Shown here: positions 26,607 through 35,509 of the stretch, piece after piece | Layout of the letters: every line of letters begins with the position of its first letter | How positions within the stretch are numbered: position 1 is the first letter of the stretch | Assembly: GCA_021800275.1 (NCBI GenBank) | Contig: JAJYZB010000001.1 | Span: 62,001 to 126,000, forward strand | Length of the DNA: 64,000 bases | Reading direction: 5' to 3' | Source: a bacterium | Lineage (GTDB): Bacteria > Vulcanimicrobiota > JABDET01 | The notes under the pieces: model-generated | Databases searched by the model: none | Seen by the model: the letters and a program-made list of their open reading frames with translations, nothing else | Told to the model about the DNA's origin: nothing | Translations under genes and position numbers: made by a program

Positions 26607-27714
26607 CCTTTAATTTCCCCATAAATCCTTTACTTGAATTCAGATTAACTCCCGAAATTTTTGCGAACTCCTGCAGCAGCTCCTTTTGTCTGTCATTAAT
26701 TTTTCTAGGCACCTCCACCTCAATAAGGACCATTTGATCTCCTCTGCTCATTCCATTCAAACCTGACATTCCTTTTCCTCGCAGACGAAAAACGGCCCCA
26801 TTCTGGGTTCCTGGCGGTATTTCGAGTTTTTCTTTTCCATCCAACGTAGGGACTTCCAGTTCTGCCCCTAAAACAGCTGCTGGAAATGAAATGGACAAAT
26901 AACAGATGATATTTAACCCTTCCCTTTTAAACTGGGGATGTGATTTTACAAATATAAAAAGATACAAATCTCCAGGAGGAGAACCTCGAAACCCAGCGGC
27001 CCCTTCTCCTTTGATTCTGATTCTTGTTCCTTCATCTACCCCTGCAGGAATTCTGGCTTTAATTTTGCGTTTCCCTTCTATGACACCTGTTCCAGCGCAA
27101 GAATGACAGGGATCTTTTAAAATCTCCCCCATGCCATGACACTTCGAACAAACTGCAGTTCTAACCATCCGACCGAAAAAAGAATTGTGGACTTCTTTAA
27201 TCTGACCCTGTCCACGGCAGGTTGAACAAGTCTCATATCCCCCTTTATTAGCTCCTGTTCCACTGCAGTCCTGACAAGGAACTGGAATTTTAACAGATAT
27301 TTCTTTCTCAACTCCAGCATAAGCTTCTTCAAGCGTGATTTCTAAATCATATCGAATATCTTCCCCTCTTAAAGGAGTTCTGCTTCTGCCCGAACGCGGT
27401 GTTCCTTCGCCAAAAAATGCTCCAATCAAATCATCGAACATGTCAAACCCGGTCGAAAAATCGAAATTGATCCCGTTTCCTCCGCTGCCTCCCTCAAAAG
27501 CCGCATGACCGAACTGGTCATATTTCGCCCTTTTCTCGGAATTGGACAAAATAGAAAAAGCCTCATTAATCTCTTTGAACTTGACTTCTGCTTCCTGCTT
27601 GTTTTCAGAAACATCAGGGTGATACTGCCGAGCTAATCCGCGATAAGCCTGTTTAATTTCTTCAAGAGTCGCTCTGGGGGAAACTCCCAGAACCTCGTAA
27701 TAATCCCTTTTCAC
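26587..27714 (-). CDS. dnaJ: Chaperone protein DnaJ
   Basis: This is a full type I Hsp40. It has a J domain (residues 1-70) with HPD, a Gly/Phe-rich linker, and four CxxCxGxG zinc repeats (CQDCSGTG, CSTCRGQG, CSKCHGMG, CHSCAGTG) around residues 148-210. C-terminal substrate domains ending in a dimerisation tail complete it. It stimulates DnaK ATPase and delivers substrates. At 375 residues it is of normal size. The start overlaps the thioredoxin-like gene by 4 bp. Confidence 0.97.
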   Translation of the reverse strand: MKRDYYEVLGVSPRATLEEIKQAYRGLARQYHPDVSENKQEAEVKFKEINEAFSILSNSEKRAKYDQFGHAAFEGGSGGNGINFDFSTGFDMFDDLIGAFFGEGTPRSGRSRTPLRGEDIRYDLEITLEEAYAGVEKEISVKIPVPCQDCSGTGANKGGYETCSTCRGQGQIKEVHNSFFGRMVRTAVCSKCHGMGEILKDPCHSCAGTGVIEGKRKIKARIPAGVDEGTRIRIKGEGAAGFRGSPPGDLYLFIFVKSHPQFKREGLNIICYLSISFPAAVLGAELEVPTLDGKEKLEIPPGTQNGAVFRLRGKGMSGLNGMSRGDQMVLIEVEVPRKINDRQKELLQEFAKISGVNLNSSKGFMGKLKDVFGGS

Positions 27715-28166
27715 TTCTTCTGATTCTGTCCAAGCAGAGCCACTTCATGCATCACATGAGACAGCTCATCTGGAGGGATATACCCCTCTAATCTCCCTAT
27801 CTCCCCATTCTTGAAACTGGCAAAAATGATGGTGGGAAGTCCTTGAATTCCGAAATACTCAGTTAAAGCTTTATGTTTATCAATGTTGATTCTGGTCATG
27901 ACAAAATGATGAGAAAGACGAATCACACTGCGATTCTGATAACTGGTTTTTTCCATTAACTGACAGTATTCGCACCAGGTGGCATAAAAATCTAAAAACA
28001 AAGGGCGATTGTTCTTTTTTGCCACATTTAATGAAACAGGAACAGAGGTAATCCAGTGAATTTTTTCTGCTTTCTGATAAGGGTTAGAACCATGATAATA
28101 TCGAAAAAATAATGACAGTCCCACTCCTAAAACAGCTGCAGCCGCAAGAATAATCCATTTTTTCAT
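27711..28166 (-). CDS. Membrane-anchored thioredoxin-fold protein
   Basis: A hydrophobic N-terminus (residues 4-22) acts as an anchor or signal. The thioredoxin-like domain has WCEYC (Cys65 and Cys68), the conserved strand LFLDFYAT before it, and the cis-Pro segment GLPTIIFAS. It resembles the DsbD C-terminal/thioredoxin_7 group, so it is likely an extracytoplasmic disulfide reductase or carrier. It lies between dnaK and dnaJ with 4-bp overlaps on both sides, an unusual insertion in this operon. Confidence 0.85.
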   Translation of the reverse strand: MKKWIILAAAAVLGVGLSLFFRYYHGSNPYQKAEKIHWITSVPVSLNVAKKNNRPLFLDFYATWCEYCQLMEKTSYQNRSVIRLSHHFVMTRINIDKHKALTEYFGIQGLPTIIFASFKNGEIGRLEGYIPPDELSHVMHEVALLGQNQKK

Positions 28167-30019
28167 GGTTTCTGCTTGTCAAACCACCCGAAAATCTCTT
28201 CCTTACTAGGTTCTTCTTGTTTTTCAGATAATCCTTCTGTTTCTGCTTTTGCGGGAACAGATTGAACTCCTGAAATAGATCTTTCAGGAGATAGATAGAG
28301 TTGAGAAGTCAACATAAAAATAGCATCTTGCAAACTTCTTGTCTCTTGTTTGATTTTATCGTAATCTCGATTTTCGAGAACCTCTTTAAGACTCATAATA
28401 ATAACTCTCACCTGCTGCACTTTATCATCTCCAAAAATCTGACCATAATCTTTCAAAGTTCTTTCAGCCACGTCTATTTCGACCGCTGCTTTATTTCGAA
28501 TCTGCCTTTCTTCTCTTAAACGAATATCTTCATCAGCAAACTGCTGCGCTTCTTTAATCATCCGATTAATTTCCTCCTGGGACAAACCGGTCGGAGACTG
28601 CATCACGATTTTTTGTTTATTTCCAGTGGCCAGATCTTTAGCAGAAGTGCTGACAATTCCATTTGCATCAATTTCAAAAGCCACCTCGATTTGAGGAATT
28701 CCCCTTTTAGCAGGAGGAATATTTCTCAAATCAAAGGATCCCAGAAATTTATTGTGCTGGGCAAGTTCTCTTTCACCTTGATAAACCCGAACTTCAACTG
28801 TTGTTTGTCCATCCACAACCGTTGTAAAAATTTTAGCCTTGGAGCAGGGAATCTGGGTATTTCTTTCAATAATTCGGGTGAAAGCGCCGCCTGTAGTCTC
28901 AATTCCTAAAGATAAACTGGTCACATCTAATAAAACCAGATCTTTCACTTCTCCCGCTAATACAGCGCCTTGAATTGCGGCTCCCATGGCTACGACTTTA
29001 TCGGGATCCACTTCTCTGCTCGGTTCTTTTAAAAAGAGCTTCTGCGCCATTTTCTGGACCATCGGCATTCGGGTTGAACCCCCAACCAGAATCACCTTGT
29101 TAATCTGTCCTAAAGGAATTTTTGCGTCATCCAGAGCCCTTTTCGAAGGAGCAGCCAGTCTGTCAACCAGATCTTTTGTCAATTCCTCAAATTTTTCACG
29201 GGTTAACTCCATATCCAAATGTTTAGGTCCGCTGGGATCTGCAGCGATAAAAGGGAGATTGATCCGAGTTGTTTCTTTTTCAGACAGATCCCATTTCGCC
29301 GTTTCTGCAGCCTCTTTCAACCTCTGCATCGCGATTCTATCAATTCTTAAATCAATCCCCGACGATTTTTTAAATCCATCTACCAGATAATCCATAATTC
29401 GGCGATCCCAATCATCTCCGCCCAACTTCATGTCACCACTGGTGGAAATGACTTCAAAAACCCCGCTTTCAATCGTTAAAATAGAAACGTCGAAGGTTCC
29501 ACCGCCCAGATCGAAAACAAGAACAGTTTGACTCCCCTCCATTTTCTCTAATCCATAAGCCATGGCTGCAGCAGTTGGCTCATTCACGATCCTGACCACT
29601 TCCATTCCTGCAATAGTTCCCGCATCTTTTGTCGCCTGTCTTTCGGCATCATTAAAATAAGCCGGAACTGTAATCACAGCTTTATCCACGGTTTCTCCTA
29701 AACTGGCTTCTGCGTCTGACCTGATTTTTTGCAGAATCATGGCAGAAATCTCCTGAGGGGTATATTCTTGTTCATCCACACGAGCTTTAAAATCGGTTCC
29801 CATCTGTCTTTTAATCGAGACAATCGTTCTCTCGGGATTTGAGACAGCCTGGCGTTTAGCTAATTCTCCAACCACTCTTTCTCCCAACTTCGTAAACCCA
29901 ACAACAGATGGAGTTAAATGACTTCCTTCCGCATTGGTGATGACAACAGGCTCTCCTGCTTCCATCACAGCAGCCAGAGAGTTTGTAGTTCCTAAATCAA
30001 TTCCTATGATCTTTCCCAT
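28163..30019 (-). CDS. dnaK: Chaperone protein DnaK (Hsp70)
   Basis: The N-terminal ATPase has [23 protein letters not shown] and [14 protein letters not shown]. The interdomain linker [16 protein letters not shown] is present and the substrate domain follows. At 618 residues it is normal, but the tail ends [13 protein letters not shown] instead of the usual acidic EEVD-like end. It works with DnaJ and GrpE from the same operon. The gene begins 17 bp after grpE. Confidence 0.98.
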   Translation of the reverse strand: MGKIIGIDLGTTNSLAAVMEAGEPVVITNAEGSHLTPSVVGFTKLGERVVGELAKRQAVSNPERTIVSIKRQMGTDFKARVDEQEYTPQEISAMILQKIRSDAEASLGETVDKAVITVPAYFNDAERQATKDAGTIAGMEVVRIVNEPTAAAMAYGLEKMEGSQTVLVFDLGGGTFDVSILTIESGVFEVISTSGDMKLGGDDWDRRIMDYLVDGFKKSSGIDLRIDRIAMQRLKEAAETAKWDLSEKETTRINLPFIAADPSGPKHLDMELTREKFEELTKDLVDRLAAPSKRALDDAKIPLGQINKVILVGGSTRMPMVQKMAQKLFLKEPSREVDPDKVVAMGAAIQGAVLAGEVKDLVLLDVTSLSLGIETTGGAFTRIIERNTQIPCSKAKIFTTVVDGQTTVEVRVYQGERELAQHNKFLGSFDLRNIPPAKRGIPQIEVAFEIDANGIVSTSAKDLATGNKQKIVMQSPTGLSQEEINRMIKEAQQFADEDIRLREERQIRNKAAVEIDVAERTLKDYGQIFGDDKVQQVRVIIMSLKEVLENRDYDKIKQETRSLQDAIFMLTSQLYLSPERSISGVQSVPAKAETEGLSEKQEEPSKEEIFGWFDKQKP

Positions 30020-30036
30020 AGCTTAATTAAATAAAG

Positions 30037-30828
30037 CTAATTCGCCAGAGAAGCTCTAGCTACCTTCACCAGAGCAGGGCGGATTACTTTTTCCCCCAGT
30101 TTATAACCTTTTCGTATTTCTTCTATCACCGTATTCTCAGGAACATCTTCTCGAATAACGGTTTCAGCAGCTTCATGAAGGGAAGGATCAAAAGCAGATC
30201 CATTCGTAGGAATTTCTTTCACTCCTTCTCTTGAAAAAATCTCCTCAATCTGTCTTTTAATCATTTCAACGCCCTGGAAAATAGAACTCGCATCCCCAAA
30301 ATCTTTAAAATTTAACGCTCTCTCCAGATTGTCAAGAATCGGAAGAATTTTCAGGATCATTTTCTGGCGAATTTCTTCGGCTTTTTCCTCTACTTTCTTT
30401 TCAGAACGCTTCCGCAATTTATCGAATTCTTCTTCTATCCGATCACACTCAGACTCAAGGCGGCCGCACTTCAATTCTAATCGCTCAACCACTTCCTGCT
30501 GCTCATTTAATTTTTTTTCAAAAATCTGTCTGTCATCTTCCGCAGCAAAAGGTTGAAGAGCTTTTGAAGGAACCGTAAATTCTTCTAAACGAACCTTTAA
30601 CTTCGAATTCTCTGCTGCTTCTTTTTCATACAAATCTTTTAAAGTAACAAGAGCCAGATGATAACAGGTCAAAAATTCTTTCAAGTTAAATGTTTTAGAA
30701 AGATTCTCACACTTATTTCTCAGAAAACCAAGATCCTCAACCTGCTCCGCCAGTGTCAAGAGATCCCGCAAATGCAGAGCGCGGTAATTAGAGCGATTTT
30801 CGCCTTTCTTTTCAGGAGATCTGCTCAT
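30037..30828 (-). CDS. grpE: Nucleotide exchange factor GrpE, long N-terminal extension
   Basis: The C-terminal half is a standard GrpE: coiled coil, ILPILDNLERALNF, and the beta domain with FDPSLHEAAETV and GYKLGEKVIRPALVKVA. At 263 residues it is longer than the common 180-200. The first ~90 residues are an extra helical region before the coiled coil, with three Cys or Leu-rich stretches of unknown use. It exchanges ADP on DnaK. It overlaps the chaperonin gene by 17 bp. Confidence 0.95.
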   Translation of the reverse strand: MSRSPEKKGENRSNYRALHLRDLLTLAEQVEDLGFLRNKCENLSKTFNLKEFLTCYHLALVTLKDLYEKEAAENSKLKVRLEEFTVPSKALQPFAAEDDRQIFEKKLNEQQEVVERLELKCGRLESECDRIEEEFDKLRKRSEKKVEEKAEEIRQKMILKILPILDNLERALNFKDFGDASSIFQGVEMIKRQIEEIFSREGVKEIPTNGSAFDPSLHEAAETVIREDVPENTVIEEIRKGYKLGEKVIRPALVKVARASLAN

Positions 30829-32362
30829 GATCCCTCATTTTCACGACGCGATTGATTCTCAAAATGGCTTGAGCCACTTCAGAAGCTGTCTTCAACGCAA
30901 ACACCTTCACTTTTAAAGGATCAACCACTTTTTTTTCCAGCATATCGGCAGATTCTCCTGTTTCAAAATCCAGAGATAGAGAATTGAGATCTTGTTTTGA
31001 CTGAAGCCTGCAGATTTCCTCCGTTTTCTCCAGAGAATTATAGCCCGCATTGACAGCCATTTGAAAAAAAGGCTGCTTTAAGCCCTGGATCACGCAGTCC
31101 AGGCCATAAGAAGTCATGCCGCTGAATTCGCTCCTGCGAGATTCCAAAAATCGAACACAGGTCAGTTCACTGGCGCCTCCGCCAGGGACTACTCCTGACT
31201 GGAAAGCCGCCTGAAGAGAAGACGCAGCATCTCTTGTTTTTCTCCTTTTTTCCTCTGTCACCTGATCCGTGTTAGCTCCCACCAAAAGTGTTGAACTCGG
31301 CTTCCCTACCCCTCCTAAAATAACTATCATGCCGATTTCTTCCATTTCAAAAACGCTTTCAGCCTTTCCCAAAAACGTTCGAATGGATTCCGAAGTACGA
31401 TTCAATCCCGAGCGTTTTAAAGATCGGGCTCCTGTGCAGTTTGAAATATCTTTAAGATCTCGAGACGTGATTCTTCGAGCAGCAAAAGCCCCTGCCTGAA
31501 TCAGAATCTCTTCTGCTTCAGGCTCAATTCCGCCTGTCGTAAAAACAACATTCACTCCGAGAGATAAAATCCTCTGTAAATTCTCTAAAAACCGCTGCTT
31601 CAAATCCATGTTTTTTTTGAATCCTGATTCAGTGCGCAGGGATTCATTCTCCACTTCTTCTGGGCCCAGATTGTCTTCCAGAAGAAGAATCACTGCAGAA
31701 GAAATCCTGACTGGCATTAATGTTGAAACCCTTCCTTTTGAAAGAAGAGTTCCTTTAATTAATTGATCCTCCACTCCTGTTCGGGCAAAAATAATATCCG
31801 CAAATTTAAAAGAATGAGATGAAATCTTCTCTTTCCCCAGCTGCTGAGCAGCCTGGAAAATCATGGCAGCAGTCTTTTCATCTCCTCTCCCGGCGGTCAC
31901 TGCCACCTGCAGCAGAAACGGATCCTGTAATTCTGTCACTGGAATTCGGCATTTCTCACGCAGAATCTCGATCCCCAGCTCAGCTGCCTTCTCTATCCCC
32001 TCTAAAAGCCTGGAAACAGGAACTCCTTTCAAAATCTGGGCGATCCCTTCTTTTAGAATGGCAGCTGCCATCACAATCGCTGTTGTCGTTCCATCCCCGA
32101 CCTGAATATACTGCGATTTTGCAGCTTCTAAAATCATGCGAGACGCAGGGTGAGAAATTTCCATTTTTTCTAAAATCGCAACCCCTGAATTCGTCACTAA
32201 AATTTCGCCAAAAGGACCGACCATCATGGTATCCAGCCCTTTAGGGCCAAGAGTTCCTTCAACGGCGCGGGAAACAGCAAGCACTGCTGCCGCATTATTG
32301 TTTAAAGCTGCAGTGACCTCATCCACCTCTACCGTTTTTTCGCTGACTGAATTTCTCATCAT
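30812..32362 (-). CDS. Archaeal-like (group III) chaperonin
   Basis: The 516-residue protein is a TCP-1/thermosome-type chaperonin rather than GroEL. Marks are TLGPKGLDTMMV (residues 37-48), the segment EKMEISHPASRMILEAAKSQ, GDGTTTAIVMA (89-99) and VVPGGGASEL. Bacterial group III chaperonins of this kind are known from some Clostridia, where they lie in the dnaK operon, exactly as here between hrcA and grpE. They form a closed double ring with a built-in lid and need no GroES. One oddity: the ATPase Asp of the TNDG (GroEL Asp52) motif is Ser59 here, while the second catalytic Asp (GroEL Asp398) is kept as Asp378. It starts 7 bp after the hrcA stop. Confidence 0.93.
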   Translation of the reverse strand: MMRNSVSEKTVEVDEVTAALNNNAAAVLAVSRAVEGTLGPKGLDTMMVGPFGEILVTNSGVAILEKMEISHPASRMILEAAKSQYIQVGDGTTTAIVMAAAILKEGIAQILKGVPVSRLLEGIEKAAELGIEILREKCRIPVTELQDPFLLQVAVTAGRGDEKTAAMIFQAAQQLGKEKISSHSFKFADIIFARTGVEDQLIKGTLLSKGRVSTLMPVRISSAVILLLEDNLGPEEVENESLRTESGFKKNMDLKQRFLENLQRILSLGVNVVFTTGGIEPEAEEILIQAGAFAARRITSRDLKDISNCTGARSLKRSGLNRTSESIRTFLGKAESVFEMEEIGMIVILGGVGKPSSTLLVGANTDQVTEEKRRKTRDAASSLQAAFQSGVVPGGGASELTCVRFLESRRSEFSGMTSYGLDCVIQGLKQPFFQMAVNAGYNSLEKTEEICRLQSKQDLNSLSLDFETGESADMLEKKVVDPLKVKVFALKTASEVAQAILRINRVVKMRDHEQIS

Positions 32363-32369
32363 CGCGCAG

Positions 32370-33407
32370 TTATGACAAAACCTGGCTCAAACTCTGCGAA
32401 ATCAAGTTGGACGCATATTCTACAAGGGGAACAACATGAGGGTAATCCATTCGGGTTGGACCGACTAAAGCCAGAACTCCATAACCGGTTTGGTCATTTC
32501 CAAACGGGCTGGCGACAACACTAAAATCCTGAAAATTTTTAAGTGGATTTTCATCTCCAATCACAACATTTAAACCGGCTTTGGAGACAATTCTCTCGAA
32601 AAATTTAAAGAACCGATCCCCCTGTTCAAAATACTCCATCAAAGTTTTCAATCTATCAATATCCTGAAATTCAGGCTGCTTCAAAAGCTGATTTGTTCCC
32701 TCCACCAGAATTTTCACTCTGCTTTCTCTCTCTAAAAATTGAGAAACCGCTCTTAAAATTCTAACTATTATTCCTGAAAGCATCTCATCTGCGAGGTCAT
32801 CTAAAAACTGATCATTGATTTGACTGAGAGGGATCCCGCTGAAATGCTCATTTAAAAAATTATTCAAAAACTCCAGCTTATCCTGAGGAACATCCATTTC
32901 TAAAATGCGGTCAAAAACAAAACCATTCTCTGTCACCAGAACGTAAAGGAATCTTTGGGCATCAATAGGCACCAGTTCGATTTTTTTAAAGACCAGGGTA
33001 GGAACCGCAAATTGAAAAGCAACAGCCGCATATCCACCAATGTAAGAGACAATTCTAGCAGCTGCTTTCAGCATGCCGTCTATCTCGTCAAATTCTTTAT
33101 CCATCTCCTTCGAAATCCACTTTCTTTCCTTTGCGGAAAGATATTTTCTCTTCATCAGCCAATCCACATAATGTCTGTAGCCCTTATCTGTGGGAACCCT
33201 TCCTGAAGAGGCGTGGGGCTGTTTTAGATAACCAGACTGTTCTAAATCACTCATCCAATTCCTTAAAGTGGCAGAACTGGAATCCAATCCATGCATTCCC
33301 TCAATGGAAAGGGAAGCCACAGGAGAAGCAGTCTGAATATATTGATTGACCACAACTTTCAGCAAGCGCTCTTTTTTCTGATCCAGGGGTTCTTCAATTT
33401 TCACCAT
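32370..33407 (-). CDS. hrcA: Heat-inducible transcription repressor HrcA
   Basis: The 345-residue protein has the winged-helix domain (KVVVNQYIQTASPVAS and LDSSSATLRNWMSDLEQSGYL) followed by SSGRVPTDKGYRHYVDWL. A GAF-like HrcA domain ends with GVLALVGPTRMDYPHVVPLV. HrcA represses heat-shock operons by binding CIRCE inverted repeats. No CIRCE (TTAGCACTC-N9-GAGTGCTAA) is visible upstream of this operon. The ATG is only 8 bases after a TATAAT box and lacks a ribosome site, so the message may be leaderless. Confidence 0.96.
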   Translation of the reverse strand: MVKIEEPLDQKKERLLKVVVNQYIQTASPVASLSIEGMHGLDSSSATLRNWMSDLEQSGYLKQPHASSGRVPTDKGYRHYVDWLMKRKYLSAKERKWISKEMDKEFDEIDGMLKAAARIVSYIGGYAAVAFQFAVPTLVFKKIELVPIDAQRFLYVLVTENGFVFDRILEMDVPQDKLEFLNNFLNEHFSGIPLSQINDQFLDDLADEMLSGIIVRILRAVSQFLERESRVKILVEGTNQLLKQPEFQDIDRLKTLMEYFEQGDRFFKFFERIVSKAGLNVVIGDENPLKNFQDFSVVASPFGNDQTGYGVLALVGPTRMDYPHVVPLVEYASNLISQSLSQVLS

Positions 33408-33415
33408 TATGCTAT

Positions 33416-33421
33416 ATTATA
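33416..33421 (-). promoter_or_regulatory. -10 box of the hrcA-dnaK operon, possibly leaderless
   Basis: On the minus strand a perfect TATAAT lies here, 8 bases before the hrcA ATG. Normal initiation 6-8 bases downstream would place the 5' end at or next to the start codon. The -35 region is poor, which fits a regulated promoter or one read by an alternative sigma factor. Confidence 0.45.
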
Positions 33422-33493
33422 TACCCACTCAGACAGGATTATTCCTTGTAAACGCAAAAGAATAACTCTGAATCGCTGCTGTAAAACCGGACC

Positions 33494-33892
33494 ATGCCAA
33501 AAACTGATATCAGACCTTTAATACAAAAAGGGCTTAAAGAGCTGGGAAAAAACGACTATCAAACCGCTCTCCAAACCTTTAAAACGGCTGCTGCGGGAAA
33601 CCCTGAACATCCCGTTCCTTATCTTTTTGAAACGATCATTTTTCTCATCTTAAACCAAAACGCAGCAGCCTCAGAATCTCTCGAAAAAGGCATAAAAAAA
33701 GACTCTAAAAACCTGCTGGGCAAAAACCTCACGGCTCTTCTCCAATTCCGAGAAGGAAAAAAAGAGGAAGCTTTAACCTCTCTTAAAAAGACTGGAATCG
33801 CTGAAAATCCTCGAATTCAGGCTCTGCTGCTTTATGAAATCGAAAAAAATATCATGGAAATGGAAAAAACGGAGGGGAGTGAGCAGCAGTGA
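33494..33892 (+). CDS. Small TPR-like protein
   Basis: The 132-residue protein is helical. It begins IRPLIQKGLKELGKNDYQTALQTFKTA, a tetratricopeptide-like pair of helices, and continues with further helix pairs rich in Lys and Glu. No signal peptide or membrane segment is seen. It overlaps the next TPR gene by 4 bp. The two may once have been one reading frame or work as partners. The gene is divergent from hrcA. Confidence 0.75.
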   Translation: MPKTDIRPLIQKGLKELGKNDYQTALQTFKTAAAGNPEHPVPYLFETIIFLILNQNAAASESLEKGIKKDSKNLLGKNLTALLQFREGKKEEALTSLKKTGIAENPRIQALLLYEIEKNIMEMEKTEGSEQQ

Positions 33893-34356
33893 AGTGGCTT
33901 TCTTTCCGCCTCAACTATTTTCCTGGAAAAGACGCTCTTGAAAAAAAAGAATGGATAAAAGCTGAAGCCAGCCTGGAAAAAGCGGTTCAAATCTTTCCCG
34001 CTCATTCTGAAGCTGTCCTGAGTCTAGCCCAGGCAAAATGGAATCTCAACAAAAAAGAAGAAGCTTTTCATCTGATAGAGCCGCTGCTGGAACATTCATC
34101 TGATTCTACTGCAGCCTATTTTCTAATGGGTCGCTTTTCATTAGAAGAAAAACAGACCGATAAAGCTTGCGAATATTTTAAAAAAGCGGTCGAATCGAAT
34201 CCTAAAAATATAGAAGCATGGTATGAACTTGCCAGAATTTATCTGAAGCTAAATGAAACCGCGAAATCTATTGAAGCATTGGATCAAGTTACGCAGCAGG
34301 AACCTTTTTTCGTCCATACCCGCATGAAAGATTTAATGATCCTGCAAAAGAGCTGA
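33889..34356 (+). CDS. TPR-repeat protein
   Basis: The 155-residue protein carries about three tetratricopeptide repeats: the region KKEWIKAEASLEKAVQIFP, AAYFLMGRFSLEEKQ with ACEYFKKAVESNP, and NIEAWYELARIYLKLNETA. It begins with GTG overlapping the preceding gene. TPR proteins act as protein-protein scaffolds; the partner is unknown. hemB follows after 104 bp. Confidence 0.8.
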   Translation: MKWLSFRLNYFPGKDALEKKEWIKAEASLEKAVQIFPAHSEAVLSLAQAKWNLNKKEEAFHLIEPLLEHSSDSTAAYFLMGRFSLEEKQTDKACEYFKKAVESNPKNIEAWYELARIYLKLNETAKSIEALDQVTQQEPFFVHTRMKDLMILQKS

Positions 34357-34410
34357 AAAGGTATTTCCCCTCTCTCACAGAAATTACTGAAAAAGCGCAG
34401 CGCCGCCATC

Positions 34411-34464
34411 TCCTCCCCTGCAGAAAGGAGGACGAACTTGACTGAGGAGGTTTTCTTTTTATGA
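34411..34464 (+). promoter_or_regulatory. hemB leader with an 8-codon upstream frame and possible SD-masking hairpin
   Basis: AAAGGAGG (34424-34431) is followed at 6 bases by TTG (34438) opening an 8-codon frame that stops at TGA 34462-34464, overlapping the hemB ATG at 34461. hemB has its own GAGGAGG (34444-34450). TCCTCC (34411-34416) can pair with GGAGGA (34427-34432), hiding the first ribosome site. This could give coupled or attenuated translation of hemB; it is a prediction from sequence only. Confidence 0.4.
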
Positions 34465-35507
34465 ACTATCCAACTCGAAGGCCTAGAAGATTGAGATTAA
34501 ACTCTGTTATCAGGGGGATGGTAGAAGAAAATCACCTGGAAATTAAAAATTTTATTTATCCTCTTTTTGTCGTAGAGGGAAAAGAAATTAAAAAAGAAAT
34601 CCCCTCTATGCCAGGGCAGCACCAATTCTCCCTGGACAAACTCTCTTACGAGATTCAAGAAATTTCAAAACTGCAGATCCCGGCAGTTCTGCTTTTTGGA
34701 ATCCCCTCTTATAAAGATGAGACAGGATCAGAAGCCTGGAATCCTGATGGGATCATCCAAAAAGCGATAAAAATCATAAAAAAAGAAAATCCTGAACTTC
34801 TGGTCATCACAGATGTCTGTTTATGTGAATACACTTCTCACGGACACTGCGGAGTAATAGAAAAAAACGGAATGGTAAATAACGACAAAACCCTGGATCT
34901 CCTGGCTAGAGAAGCTGTCAGCCATGCGGATGCAGGAGCTGACATGATAGCCCCTTCTGACATGATGGATGGAAGAGTAGGAAGAATCAGAACAGAACTG
35001 GACTCACGGGGATTCCAGAATATTCCGATCCTGGCTTACAGTGTGAAATACGCCTCCGCATTTTATGGACCATTTCGAGAAGCCGCAGAATCAACTCCTC
35101 AGTTCGGAGACAGAAAAGGTTATCAGATGAACCCGGCTAACTCCAGAGAAGCTGTGCTTGAATCCGATCTTGATATTGAAGAAGGAGCAGATATTTTAAT
35201 GGTTAAACCTGCTCTGGCATACATGGACGTCATCCAGAAGATAAAAGAAAAATTCAACCTGCCTTTAGCCTGCTACAATGTCAGCGGAGAATACGCCATG
35301 GTCAAAGCAGCTGCTCAAAAGGGTTGGATTGATGAAAAACGCGTGGTTCTCGAAATTTTAACGGGGTTAAAAAGAGCAGGCGCAGATCTGATTATTTCTT
35401 ATCATGCCAAAGAAGCGGCTGTATGGCTGAAAGAAGGAACAGCAAACTTAAAATTTGAGCAGAAGCCTGACAGGTCCGAGCTAAAACCTGTAAAAATTAA
35501 AGTGTAA
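34461..35507 (+). CDS. hemB: Delta-aminolevulinic acid dehydratase (porphobilinogen synthase)
   Basis: HemB joins two 5-aminolevulinates into porphobilinogen. The 348-residue enzyme has the zinc-binding Cys cluster DVCLCEYTSHGHCG near residue 120, so it is the Zn-dependent type. The two active-site lysines lie in SVKYASAFYGPFREAA and ADILMVKPALAYMD. Its neighbours are TPR genes and a GDPD, while hemA and hemC are about 14 kb away, so the heme pathway is split over two loci. Confidence 0.97.
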   Translation: MNYPTRRPRRLRLNSVIRGMVEENHLEIKNFIYPLFVVEGKEIKKEIPSMPGQHQFSLDKLSYEIQEISKLQIPAVLLFGIPSYKDETGSEAWNPDGIIQKAIKIIKKENPELLVITDVCLCEYTSHGHCGVIEKNGMVNNDKTLDLLAREAVSHADAGADMIAPSDMMDGRVGRIRTELDSRGFQNIPILAYSVKYASAFYGPFREAAESTPQFGDRKGYQMNPANSREAVLESDLDIEEGADILMVKPALAYMDVIQKIKEKFNLPLACYNVSGEYAMVKAAAQKGWIDEKRVVLEILTGLKRAGADLIISYHAKEAAVWLKEGTANLKFEQKPDRSELKPVKIKV

Positions 35508-35509
35508 AA

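Noticed and set aside
31819-32244. A 141-codon plus-strand frame
   Set aside because: It is antisense to the chaperonin gene, whose protein shows conserved ATPase motifs throughout.
33408-33493. CIRCE operator for HrcA
   Set aside because: No TTAGCACTC-N9-GAGTGCTAA-like inverted repeat is present in the spacer.
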